Of a stretch of DNA of 64,000 bases, positions 1 to 8,085 are shown piece after piece. The notes under the pieces were generated by a model. The model was not told the DNA's origin, did not search any database, and saw only the letters and a program-made list of their open reading frames with translations. The number at the start of each line of letters is the position of its first letter. Position 1 is the stretch's first letter. Made by a program: the position numbers and the translations under genes. The DNA is taken from the NCBI GenBank assembly GCA_030019365.1, contig JASEFA010000001.1:1-64000 (forward strand), in the 5' to 3' direction. This DNA is from Bacillota bacterium (lineage in GTDB: Bacteria > Bacillota > Sulfobacillia > JACIYH01).

Positions 1-106
1 TTCTGGTGATGTTCACCTCGGGCGTTCTCGGAGGTGGGCGCTATTTGACGCTTACGGGTTGTCGCCCGGGTGGCCGCCGCGCAGGGTGCTGCTGGGGGGA
101 GGTTTG

Positions 107-1303
107 TTACATCTGGCTGACCACTTTCTTTTGCACCCAGACGTACCAGCCCCGCGCCTTGAGGCGGGGGAAGAAGGGCTCCGGGTCGAGCTGCTCGGGC
201 ACCAGCACCCCCCGCCGGGTGATGTGGCCCTCGGCCATGAGCTCCACACCCACCACCGCGGGGATGGCCGTTTGCCACACGGTGGCGTTCACCCCATGCT
301 GACGGAAGACTTCCTCGTGGTCCAGCAGGTTGTACAGGAAGTACTCCGCCGGCAGCCCGTTCTCGGTGCCGCGCACCAGGGTGCCCACGCACATGTGACC
401 CTTGATGCGGCCCCCCAGTTCCGCCGGTTTGGGAAGGAGGGCGGTCACCACATCGCGGGGTGCCACCAGGGCATCGCCCACCCGGATGGGATCCTTGCTG
501 TGCAGGCCCAGCATGCGCAGCACCTTGAGCACTTCCACGTAGCCGGGGTCGAGGGCGTACTTGAAGTCCACGTACCGCAGCCCCTTTCCGATGTGCAGGG
601 GGAGGGTGCCCACGTCCTCGTGGGGCACGGACCGCACCACCAGGGGACCCACGGGCGGAGGGAAGTCGAATGTCTCCACTCCTGTCTCCAGGGGTTCTCC
701 CAGCACGTACTCGCCGTCCCGGTAGATGTACGAGGGCTGCAGGCATTCCTCGATGGAGGTGTCGGGCGAGAAGTAGATGGCCAGCCGGTACCCTTCCGCC
801 ACGGAGCGGTCGCCGTCACGGATCATGATGGCCTCCACCGTGTCCATACGGTCGGCCGCCCAGCGGGCGAACAACCCGGTGGCGCCCGGGTCCACGCCCA
901 GGCAGAGGATGGCTGTGAGGCCGGCTTCCCGGAAGCGCCCGTCGTACTCCAGCTGCTGCCAGATGGTCACCCGGCCGGGCAGGTTGACGGGACCGTCGGA
1001 GGCCATGTCCAGGTAGTGACATCCCGCCTCCAGGCACGCCTCCATCACCACCAGGTTGAAGCGGGGTATGGCGGCGTTGACCACCAGGTGGAGCCCGGAC
1101 ATGGCCTCCCGGACCTGCTGCCGGTCAGCGGCATTCACCCTTACGGCGGTGGCGCGGTCCCCCAGCCCGGCGGCCACCTGCCGTGCCCGGTCGTGGTCCA
1201 CGTCGCCCACCGCCAGCCTGCCGACGGCGGGCGAGCGCGCCAGCTCGCGGGCGATCACCGTGCCCACCCCGCCCGCCCCCAGTATCAGGACGTCGAACCC
1301 CAT
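107..1303 (-). CDS. Saccharopine dehydrogenase-like NAD(P)-binding oxidoreductase
   Basis: The 398-residue protein opens with a Rossmann motif (LILGAGGVGTVIAREL, residues 5-20) followed by the saccharopine-dehydrogenase/LYS9-type pattern VVNAAIPRFNLVVMEA. It is cytoplasmic, with no signal or membrane segment. The frame stays open upstream of 1303, but ATG 1303 is preceded by GGAGGAGGAAAC and lies about 33 nt below the start expected from a sigma-54 promoter, so that start is preferred. It is a paralogue of the product at 3475-4629 (both carry RFNLVVM). It is divergent from the sigma-54 activator at 1624, which probably controls it. The substrate is unknown; family members act on lysine or other amino-acid-derived imines. 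Confidence 0.85.
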   Translation of the reverse strand: MGFDVLILGAGGVGTVIARELARSPAVGRLAVGDVDHDRARQVAAGLGDRATAVRVNAADRQQVREAMSGLHLVVNAAIPRFNLVVMEACLEAGCHYLDMASDGPVNLPGRVTIWQQLEYDGRFREAGLTAILCLGVDPGATGLFARWAADRMDTVEAIMIRDGDRSVAEGYRLAIYFSPDTSIEECLQPSYIYRDGEYVLGEPLETGVETFDFPPPVGPLVVRSVPHEDVGTLPLHIGKGLRYVDFKYALDPGYVEVLKVLRMLGLHSKDPIRVGDALVAPRDVVTALLPKPAELGGRIKGHMCVGTLVRGTENGLPAEYFLYNLLDHEEVFRQHGVNATVWQTAIPAVVGVELMAEGHITRRGVLVPEQLDPEPFFPRLKARGWYVWVQKKVVSQM

Positions 1304-1346
1304 GATGTTTCCTCCTCCGATAGTGAGATGTCTGCCCAGGGTGGTG

Positions 1347-1363
1347 CGCAAGGTCCGTGCCAG
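1347..1363 (-). promoter_or_regulatory. Sigma-54 (-24/-12) promoter
   Basis: On the minus strand the sequence is CTGGCACGGACCTTGCG, which matches the RpoN consensus YTGGCAC-G-N4-TTGCW at all positions but the last, with exact -24/-12 spacing. Transcription should start near 1336, giving a leader of about 33 nt before the ATG at 1303. A sigma-54-dependent activator is encoded directly upstream in the opposite direction. The rest of the 1304-1623 gap holds a G-rich tract and a candidate sigma-A promoter for that activator; no enhancer palindrome could be assigned. Confidence 0.88.
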
Positions 1364-1438
1364 AGGAACTCCCGGGCGCCATACGGCCCGGGTGAGAGAG
1401 ACCGTGTGCGAGATACGCCCTGGCACCAGAGGGATTAC

Positions 1439-1465
1439 GGGGGGTTGGGCCGGGGGGGGGGGGGG
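1439..1465 (+). repeat. G-rich tract with a run of 14 G
   Basis: Three G runs (6, 3 and 14 bases) are separated by TT and CC. The 14-G homopolymer occupies 1452-1465. The arrangement satisfies a simple G-quadruplex pattern and is a potential slippage site. It lies between the divergent promoters of the two genes flanking it. Confidence 0.8.
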
Positions 1466-1474
1466 CCAGCCCCC

Positions 1475-1504
1475 ATGGCAGGCGAGTCTGTTCTCAGGTA
1501 TGAT
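1475..1504 (+). promoter_or_regulatory. Candidate sigma-A promoter of the sigma-54 activator gene
   Basis: ATGGCA, an 18-nt spacer and TATGAT (-10 at 1499-1504, five of six consensus bases) point toward the activator gene. The leader would be about 113 nt. The -35 is only a four-of-six match, so this is tentative. The 14-G run ends nine bases upstream of it. Confidence 0.42.
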
Positions 1505-1623
1505 AATCGCAGTCGTGCGATCGCGCTTGGCCGCGTAGTGATGAGAACGGCCGGGCCCACCGCAGGGCGGTGGCGAGTGGTCACGAGGACGGGCGAGGCG
1601 ACCGCGGGGCGGGGCCGAGGGGG

Positions 1624-3471
1624 GTGAAGATGGTGTCCGAGCTGTGGTCGATAAGGGTGACGTGCCAGCAGCTGGCCGAGGTCATATCGGCCGCTTTCGG
1701 CGTGGAAGCGGAAATCGTGGACGACGAGCTACGCATAGTCGCCGGGGTGGGGAAGGACGTGGGGCGGGTGGGCCAGCACCGGGAGGGGGGTGATCCCGGC
1801 GCCGGGTACCTGTACGGGCGGGTGCTCCGGACCATGCGGCCGGAGATCGTGACGGACGCGTCCTCGGATCCCACCTACGACCCTTCGGTGTTGCGGGGCG
1901 AGACCGAGGAGCTGGCGGAAATATGCTGCCCCATCCTTCTGGACGGTCAGGCCCTGGGCGTGCTGGCCATGGCCGCCATGACCCCGGCGCAGAAAGCCAT
2001 CCTGATGGAGAGACCGCAGCAGATGCTGGCCTTCCTGGGCAAGGTGGCGGACCTCTTGGCCAGCAAGGTCTCGGAGCTCAGGCACCACTCCCTGCTGCAA
2101 CTCCAGACCCTGCGCCTGGAGGCCATGGTGGACACCCTGGTGGAGGGGGTGATAGCCGTCGACGACCGGGGCCGGGTTACCCACTGCAACCGGGCGGCCC
2201 GCCGCATCCTGCGCCTGGGGGACAGATCCCCCGTGGGCCTTCCTCTCGAGAGCGTCTGGCCGGGTGCTCCCCTGCTGAAGCTGCTGGAAGGACAGCCTGC
2301 CTACCTGGAAAGGGAAGAGGTATTTGCCGCGGGCAAGGGCGAGGTCCACCTGCTGGTGTCGGCGGTGCCCATCGCCGCAGGGGGCAGGACCATGGGCGTG
2401 GTGGCCTCCTTCCGGGACATGCGGGACGTCCACCGGCTGGTGTACAACATGTCCCAGCCCTTCCAGCCCTGTACCTTCGAGGACATCATAGGAGCCAGCG
2501 AAGCTCTGGCCCGGGTCAAGGAGCAGGCGCGACGGGCGGCGGTGGGAAACGCGCCGGTCCTCATCACGGGGGAGACGGGAACGGGGAAGGAGATGTTCGC
2601 CCGCGCCATCCACGGGGCCGGGGCCCGCTCCGCGCGGCCCTTCGTGAGCGTGAACTGCGGGGCCATTCCCGAACCCCTCCTGGAGAGCGAGCTCTTCGGC
2701 TACGAAGCCGGTGCCTTTACGGGCGCCCGCAAGGAGGGCAAGCCCGGGAAGTTCGAGCTGGCCCACCGCGGGACCATTTTCCTGGACGAGGTGGGCGATC
2801 TCCCCCTGCACATGCAGGTGAAGCTCCTCCACGCCCTGCAGAACCGCTGGATCGAGAGGGTGGGCGGGGTGAGGGCGGTGCCGGTGGACGTGCGGGTGAT
2901 CGCCGCCACCAACCGGGACCTGGAGGCCATGTTGCGCCAGGGGGAGTTCCGTGAGGACCTCTACTTCCGGCTCAGCGTCATTCCCCTGCACATCCCGCCC
3001 CTGCGGGAGCGCCAGGGGGACATCCCGTTGCTGGTACACCACTTCGTGGCCAAGCACACGGCCAGGCTGGGCCGGCCGCCGCTGGAGGTGGGCCCCCAGG
3101 CTCTGGAGCTGCTGCGCAGTTACCCCTGGCCGGGAAACGTGCGGGAGCTGGAGAATGTGATCGAATACGCCGTCAACATGGAGGCGGGTCCGGCCATCAC
3201 CGGCCAGAGCCTTCCCCTCCGGATAGGGGGGTCCGGGGGGAGCGGAGCGGCGGTGTCCGGCGGTCGCCTGCAGGAGGAGGTCGAGCGGCTGGAGCGCGAT
3301 CTCATCGGGCAGGCCCTCCGCCTGTATCCAGAGCGCACGCAGGAGAGCAGGAAGAAGGCGGCCAGCCTGCTGGGCATCAGCCCGGCCACGCTGTACCGCA
3401 AGATGCAGAAGTACGACCTGGAGGGCGGCAGGCAGGCGCCCCCCGGTGAAGACCAGAGTGCGGAGGGATGA
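1624..3471 (+). CDS. Sigma-54-dependent transcriptional activator (GAF-PAS-AAA+-Fis HTH)
   Basis: The product is a bacterial enhancer-binding protein of about 615 residues. An N-terminal GAF-like sensor (about 10-150) is followed by a PAS domain (about 175-285), a complete AAA+ domain and a C-terminal Fis-type helix-turn-helix (KKAASLLGISPATLYRKM). The AAA+ part has Walker A GETGTGKE (about 316), the sigma-54-contacting GAFTGA loop (about 363), Walker B GTIFLDEVGD and REDLYFRL. GTG 1624 or ATG 1630 could start translation; both follow the GAGGGGGGTGA stretch. It is co-directional with the saccharopine-dehydrogenase-like gene 3 nt downstream and divergent from a sigma-54 promoter, so it very likely regulates these paired genes. 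The effector is unknown. Confidence 0.93.
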   Translation: MKMVSELWSIRVTCQQLAEVISAAFGVEAEIVDDELRIVAGVGKDVGRVGQHREGGDPGAGYLYGRVLRTMRPEIVTDASSDPTYDPSVLRGETEELAEICCPILLDGQALGVLAMAAMTPAQKAILMERPQQMLAFLGKVADLLASKVSELRHHSLLQLQTLRLEAMVDTLVEGVIAVDDRGRVTHCNRAARRILRLGDRSPVGLPLESVWPGAPLLKLLEGQPAYLEREEVFAAGKGEVHLLVSAVPIAAGGRTMGVVASFRDMRDVHRLVYNMSQPFQPCTFEDIIGASEALARVKEQARRAAVGNAPVLITGETGTGKEMFARAIHGAGARSARPFVSVNCGAIPEPLLESELFGYEAGAFTGARKEGKPGKFELAHRGTIFLDEVGDLPLHMQVKLLHALQNRWIERVGGVRAVPVDVRVIAATNRDLEAMLRQGEFREDLYFRLSVIPLHIPPLRERQGDIPLLVHHFVAKHTARLGRPPLEVGPQALELLRSYPWPGNVRELENVIEYAVNMEAGPAITGQSLPLRIGGSGGSGAAVSGGRLQEEVERLERDLIGQALRLYPERTQESRKKAASLLGISPATLYRKMQKYDLEGGRQAPPGEDQSAEG

Positions 3472-3474
3472 ACG

Positions 3475-4629
3475 GTGAGGATTCTGGTGGTGGGCGGGGC
3501 GGGGGCCATGGCGAGGGTCACCATCCGGGACCTGCTGGCCGATGCTGAGGTGGAGGCGGTGATCGCGGCCGACCGGGACGGGCCTGCCCTGGCGCAACTC
3601 CGTTCCGTCGTGGACGATCACCGCCTCGTTGTGGAGCAGATCGACGTGAGAGACGAGGCGGGCCTGGTTGTGCTGATGAAGAGAGCGGACGTAACCGTCA
3701 ACGCCACCTGGTATCGGTTCAACCTGGTGGTCATGGGGGCGGCCATCAAGGCGCGCGTGCCCCTCATCGACCTCGGGGGCCTCTACCACATGACGCGCAG
3801 GCAGCTGGCCATGGACCCGCAGGTCAGGGAGGCCGGCATCCTGGTGATCCCGGGGATGGGCTCGGATCCGGGCACCTCGAACGTGCTGTGCCGGTGGGCT
3901 GCCGGCAGGCTGGACCGGGTGCGCGAGATCCACATCCGGTACGGGTCGACCGCGGGCGGGCAGACCTTCGGCTTCGCGGCCAGCACCGTCCTGGATGAGG
4001 CCAGCCGGCCCGCCGTGGTGGTCAGGCACGGGCAGGTGGTGGAGGCACCGCCCCTCTCCGATCCCGAGGAGGTCCGGTTTGATCCCCGCCTGGGCCATCT
4101 CACCACCTATACCATCCTCCATTCCGAACTGGCCACCGTTCCCCGCAGCATTCCCGGCCTGCAGGAGATGACCTACAAGGACTCCTGGGATGCCGCCGCC
4201 ATCGCCAGGGTGCGGGCCCTGGTGGAGCTGGGTCTGGCGTCCGAGGAGCCTGTCGCCACCCCCTGGGGCATGGTGGCCCCTAGGGACGTGCTCCTGGGCA
4301 TGCTGCGCCACACCTTGCGGGAAGAGGAGCCTTCACCGGGGTGGGACGAGCTCCTGGTGAGAGCGGTGGGCACAAGGGACGGGGTCGAAACCGAGGTGAG
4401 GGTGGAGGTGGTCTCCGCCGGCGACCTGGAAGGGAACGTCACCGGGCTGGCTTACCTCACCGGGGTTCCCCCGGCCATCGTGGCCCGCATGGTGGCCAGG
4501 GGCGAGGTGAAGGGAGCGGGAGTGCTGCCCCCGGAAGTGTGCGTGCCTCCCGAACCCTACCTGCGGGAGCTGTCCCGGCGCCGGGTCGAGATATTCGAGA
4601 CGGTACGGGCCCGGCGGCGGATTCCCTGA
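3475..4629 (+). CDS. Saccharopine dehydrogenase-like oxidoreductase (second copy)
   Basis: This 384-residue protein has an N-terminal Rossmann motif (ILVVGGAGAMARVTI) and the family pattern VNATWYRFNLVVMGAA, then a long C-terminal domain. GTG 3475 follows the activator's stop by 3 nt, with GGAGGG at 3462-3467 as ribosome site, so the two form an operon. It is a diverged paralogue of the product at 107-1303. The two enzymes bracketing a shared sigma-54 activator suggest two steps, or two substrates, of one amino-acid pathway; that is inference. Confidence 0.85.
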   Translation: MRILVVGGAGAMARVTIRDLLADAEVEAVIAADRDGPALAQLRSVVDDHRLVVEQIDVRDEAGLVVLMKRADVTVNATWYRFNLVVMGAAIKARVPLIDLGGLYHMTRRQLAMDPQVREAGILVIPGMGSDPGTSNVLCRWAAGRLDRVREIHIRYGSTAGGQTFGFAASTVLDEASRPAVVVRHGQVVEAPPLSDPEEVRFDPRLGHLTTYTILHSELATVPRSIPGLQEMTYKDSWDAAAIARVRALVELGLASEEPVATPWGMVAPRDVLLGMLRHTLREEEPSPGWDELLVRAVGTRDGVETEVRVEVVSAGDLEGNVTGLAYLTGVPPAIVARMVARGEVKGAGVLPPEVCVPPEPYLRELSRRRVEIFETVRARRRIP

Positions 4630-4644
4630 GACGGTCGCCCCAGT

Positions 4645-4746
4645 GGCGAGAGGGCGGACATGGTCGTCCTGTCGGACGACATCTACACCGTACCGCGCGA
4701 CAAGATCAAGGACATCCGGGTGGTGGCCACCATCAGGGCAGGCCGG
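4645..4746 (+). pseudogene. Amidohydrolase C-terminal remnant
   Basis: One frame encodes ADMVVLSDDIYTVP, then a stretch rich in K/D/I and VVATIRAGR. This matches the end of metal-dependent amidohydrolases of the YtcJ type (ADLVVLS-D--T-P...V--T--GG). No upstream part of such a gene is present: the saccharopine-dehydrogenase-like gene ends at 4629. The fragment runs into the 3' end of the opposing pucR gene. It is best read as the scar of a deleted gene. Confidence 0.6.
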
Positions 4747-6043
4747 CCCGCGTGGGGCGATCTGCAGGCGGCACTGCCCTCGCCCCCGCCCGGTGTCTCT
4801 CTTCCAGGACGCGGTGGGCCTTGACGGCGAAGGCGAGAGAGACCAGGCGTTCTCCTTCGAAGGCGGGCAGCCGGACGATCTCCCTGATGCGCTTGAGGCG
4901 ATACTTCAGGGAGTTCCGGTGTACGAAGAGCCGGGCCGCTGCCCTCTCCAGATGGCATCCGCTGTCGAGGTACACTTCCAGGGTATGCACCAGCTGGGAG
5001 CCTCGCCTGCGGTCGTATTCGATCAGGGGGCCGATCTCCTCTCTCACGAAGCGCTCCAGCTCGGCCTCCGGCCCGATCCGCGCCAGCAGCCGGTGCATGG
5101 CCAGATCCTGGTAGAAGACGGTGCGGTTGCCTCCCCCCAGGGTCCGCCCCACCGCCAGGGCATCCTGGGCCGCGGCGAAGCTCTCCGCGATCTGGGAGGG
5201 GCGGGTGCACAGGAGCCCTATGCCGAGCGAGACGGTGAGGCCGGGGAGAATGGGGCTGACGGCTTCCCGCACCCGGGCGGCGAGATTCGTCACCGTGGCC
5301 CGCACGTCCCCGGGCAGGGGGTGGGGGTACGACGGCTCGGCGACTGGGAGCCCGCCATCGGGCAGCCGGGCCACGATCACCACGCTGTCGCTGCGGGGAG
5401 CCACCAGGTGGTCACCAGGCAGCCTCCTGCGGACCGTCCCGGTCACCACCTCCAGGAAGCGGTTCTTCAACTCCTGGATGGCCTGCTCGGAAAGCCGCCC
5501 GGACAGGCAGTACGACTGAAAATCATCGATGTCGACGATGAGTACGGTGTGCTTTCCCTCCGGCCGCCAGCCCAGGTACCGGGCCCTCTGCCCGATCACC
5601 TCCTCGGTCAGGGCACCCTGCAGCAGGTCCTCCAGGAAGTCCTGGCGGCTGCGGCGGCGGGTGAACACGGCCTCCAGCACCGGGGTGATGATGTCGATGT
5701 AGCTGGCGCCCTCGGGGATCTCGATGATGGGGAAGTCGCAGGCCTCTGCCACCTGCAGCACTTCCGCAGGGGTACCTTTGAGGAAGCTCTGGGTGTCCAG
5801 CACCAGCCCCGCCGCTCCGTGCCCGGCCAGGTAGCGAATCAGGTCCTGCTGGGCCGGCGGGTTGTTCCTGATGGCGTAGAAGCTGGTCAGGTACAGGATG
5901 TTGGGTCGCACCCAGGGCCGGATGTCCGGCATCTCGATCACGTCCACGTGCTCGATGAGCCTCCCCAGCCCCCGGCGGCCGGCCAGCACTCGGGCCCGTC
6001 CCAGCTTGCCTATGTGCAGCGCTTCCATTACGGTGATGGACAT
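4733..6043 (-). CDS. PucR family transcriptional regulator
   Basis: The 436-residue protein has an N-terminal PucR sensor domain (about 1-125, with GRRGLGRLIEHVDVIEMPDI), a central GGDEF-like region and a C-terminal PucR helix-turn-helix (YLDSGCHLERAAARLFVHRN, then SLKYRL). ATG 6043 is chosen because AGAGGGG lies 6 nt upstream; ATG 6061, six codons earlier, has no ribosome site. It is divergent from the peptide-binding lipoprotein and DUF917 genes. PucR proteins commonly control purine, amino-acid or hydantoin-type catabolism in Firmicutes and Actinobacteria, so control of the 6.4-10.5 kb cluster is a reasonable inference. Confidence 0.92.
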   Translation of the reverse strand: MSITVMEALHIGKLGRARVLAGRRGLGRLIEHVDVIEMPDIRPWVRPNILYLTSFYAIRNNPPAQQDLIRYLAGHGAAGLVLDTQSFLKGTPAEVLQVAEACDFPIIEIPEGASYIDIITPVLEAVFTRRRSRQDFLEDLLQGALTEEVIGQRARYLGWRPEGKHTVLIVDIDDFQSYCLSGRLSEQAIQELKNRFLEVVTGTVRRRLPGDHLVAPRSDSVVIVARLPDGGLPVAEPSYPHPLPGDVRATVTNLAARVREAVSPILPGLTVSLGIGLLCTRPSQIAESFAAAQDALAVGRTLGGGNRTVFYQDLAMHRLLARIGPEAELERFVREEIGPLIEYDRRRGSQLVHTLEVYLDSGCHLERAAARLFVHRNSLKYRLKRIREIVRLPAFEGERLVSLAFAVKAHRVLEERHRAGARAVPPADRPTRAGLP

Positions 6044-6397
6044 GCATGTCCCCTCTGCCATGATTCGCACCCGTCTGCCTGCCTTCCTGTTCAATAGCGA
6101 CAATCTTCCGGCCGCAACTTTGTCCCTAGGGGAGAAGAGGAGGGGAGGGAAGAGGGGCGGGTGCGCCGAATCCGTAACTCCCGAGCAGGTTACCCGCCGG
6201 GTCCCCCGCAGTCGGACCGGTTGTCGGCACAGGCTCCCCATATACACAGAGGGCCGGCCGCACCGGCGAGTGTCCGGCGCGGGGATAGAGCGGAGGTAGC
6301 CGGGCACCTATGAGGGGATCGGTGGGACCTCAGAGTGAGCCGGGCCGTAGGGAGGCCCGGCCACTCTCAAAGTGGGGATAGACACGACAAGGGGGGG
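6044..6397. other. Intergenic region between divergent pucR and binding-protein genes
   Basis: This 354-bp spacer contains no convincing gene. The part next to pucR is AT-richer and should hold its promoter, but no -10/-35 pair with good spacing could be fixed. The part next to the binding-protein gene holds a strong hairpin at 6333-6366. Confidence 0.6.
6333..6366 (+). other. Leader hairpin before the binding-protein gene
   Basis: Arms GAGTG-A-GCCGGGCC and GGCCCGGC-CACTC surround a 7-nt loop, giving 13 base pairs interrupted by one bulged A. It ends about 31 nt before the start codon and has no following T run, so it is not a simple terminator. It could be an mRNA-stabilising or attenuation structure. 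Confidence 0.6.
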
Positions 6398-7990
6398 ATG
6401 ACGGTGAAGACCTGGAGAAGATGGGTGAGCCTGGTGGCGGTCATGTTCCTGTCCCTTTCCCTGCTGGCCGCCTGCAGCAAGCCGGCCGCCAAGGAACCGG
6501 CGAAGCCGCAGGTGGCCGTGTATGCCAACTCCAGCGAGGTCATGGTGTTCTGGGATCCCAGCGACAGTTTCTCGAACGAAATCATCGCCATGAACACCAT
6601 GTATGAGACCCTGCTCCGCTATGACCCCGTTGACGACAAGTTCCTTCCGGTGCTGGCCACCGACTACTCCAAGTCGACGGACGGGCTGGAGTGGACCTTC
6701 CACATCCGCAAGGGGGTGAAGTTCCACACCGGCAACCCCATGGATGCCGTGGCGGTGAAGTACTCCATCGAGCGCACCATCAAGCGGGGCAAGGGGGCGT
6801 CCTTCATATGGGATGCGGTGGATAAGATCGAGACGCCCGACCAGTATACGGTGGTGTTCAGGCTGAAATACCCCGCACCCATGGACATCGTGGTCTCCTC
6901 GGGCTATGGTGCCTTCGTCTTCGACCCCCAGGCCGTGCAGCAGCACGGGGAGGACTGGTTCGCGGCCGGGCACGAGGCGGGCACCGGGCCCTACATGCTG
7001 GAGAGCTACGACAAGGCCGCCGACCTGGTGCTCACCAGGTTCCCGGACTACTGGCGCGGTTGGGAGGGGAAGCACTTCGACAAGGTGGTCTTCAAGCAGG
7101 TGACTGAGCCCACCACCCGGCGGCAGATGATCGAGGCCGGGCAGGCGGACTACGCCAACCAGCTGCCCCTGGATCAGATCGCCGACCTGAAGCAGAACCC
7201 CAGGGTGCGCATCGCGGTGACGCCCTCCTTCCAGAATCTCCTGGGGATGCTCAACACGGCCAAGAAGCCCCTGAGCAATCCGGACGTGCGGCGCGCCATT
7301 TCTTACGCGGTGCCGTACCAGGACATCATCTCTTCGGTCATGCTGGGGTATGCCTTCCAGGCGCGGGGTCCCGTGCCCAAGGGATTGTGGGGTCACTCCG
7401 ACCAGGTTCCGCAGTACACCTATGACCCGGACAAGGCCAGGGCCCTGCTGGAGAAGGCCGGGTACGGCAAGGGCGGCTTCAAGCTGCTGCTCACCTACAC
7501 CAGCGGTGACGAGCAGGAGCGCCGGGTGGCGGAACTGCTGAAGGCTTCACTGGTCAAGCTGGGCATCGACCTGGAGATCCGGGTGATGAACTGGGAGCAG
7601 CAGTGGGATCTGGCCAAGAACCCCGACCCGAACAAGCGCCAGGACATCCTGCTCTTTTACTGGTGGCCCGACTACGCCGACCCGTACAGCTTCCTGGTCA
7701 ACCTGTTCCACTCGGAGCCGGAAGTGGTGTTCAACCTGAGTTACTACAAGAATCCCGACTATGACCGGCTCATCGAGGAAGGCCACCGGGTTTCCGGCAT
7801 CGACCGGCAGCAGGCCATCGCCAAGTACGTGGAGGCGCAGAAGGCCCTGGTGGACGATGCCGGCGCCCTGTTCCTGTACGACCAGCAATACGTGCGGCCG
7901 CTGGCGGCGTCGCTGCAGGGCTTCGTCGACAACCCGGCTTACCCCCACGTGGTCTGGTGGTACGACTGCTACCGCGAGGAGGCCAAATAG
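6398..7990 (+). CDS. Peptide/nickel-type ABC transporter substrate-binding lipoprotein
   Basis: The 530-residue product is an extracytoplasmic solute-binding protein of family 5 (DppA/OppA). It has a lipoprotein signal peptide ending in LAAC (Cys about residue 27) and typical family 5 stretches (MYETLLRYDP, WTFHIRKGVKFHTG, ISYAVPYQDII). ATG 6398 follows AAGGGGGG; the longer frame from 6335 has no ribosome site and would bury the signal. No permease genes lie nearby. Only a fragment of an Opp-type ATPase remains at 10650, so the protein may depend on a transporter elsewhere or be a leftover. It lies divergent from pucR and upstream of two DUF917 genes. Confidence 0.93.
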   Translation: MTVKTWRRWVSLVAVMFLSLSLLAACSKPAAKEPAKPQVAVYANSSEVMVFWDPSDSFSNEIIAMNTMYETLLRYDPVDDKFLPVLATDYSKSTDGLEWTFHIRKGVKFHTGNPMDAVAVKYSIERTIKRGKGASFIWDAVDKIETPDQYTVVFRLKYPAPMDIVVSSGYGAFVFDPQAVQQHGEDWFAAGHEAGTGPYMLESYDKAADLVLTRFPDYWRGWEGKHFDKVVFKQVTEPTTRRQMIEAGQADYANQLPLDQIADLKQNPRVRIAVTPSFQNLLGMLNTAKKPLSNPDVRRAISYAVPYQDIISSVMLGYAFQARGPVPKGLWGHSDQVPQYTYDPDKARALLEKAGYGKGGFKLLLTYTSGDEQERRVAELLKASLVKLGIDLEIRVMNWEQQWDLAKNPDPNKRQDILLFYWWPDYADPYSFLVNLFHSEPEVVFNLSYYKNPDYDRLIEEGHRVSGIDRQQAIAKYVEAQKALVDDAGALFLYDQQYVRPLAASLQGFVDNPAYPHVVWWYDCYREEAK

Positions 7991-8085
7991 GGCCGCTCGG
8001 GCTCTGATAGCAGAACGGGTGTAATGGCGGGGCGGGGTCGACCCCCGCTGCTGGCGGGGCTGGCGCCGCCCCTCTGGGGGGTGAG

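Noticed and set aside
1421-1440. Second sigma-54 site beginning CTGGCACC on the plus strand
   Set aside because: No GC or TTGC element at -12; spacing fails.
1729-4311. 860-codon antisense frame opposite the activator and dehydrogenase-like genes
   Set aside because: Low-complexity translation, no motifs, fully covered by two clear sense genes.
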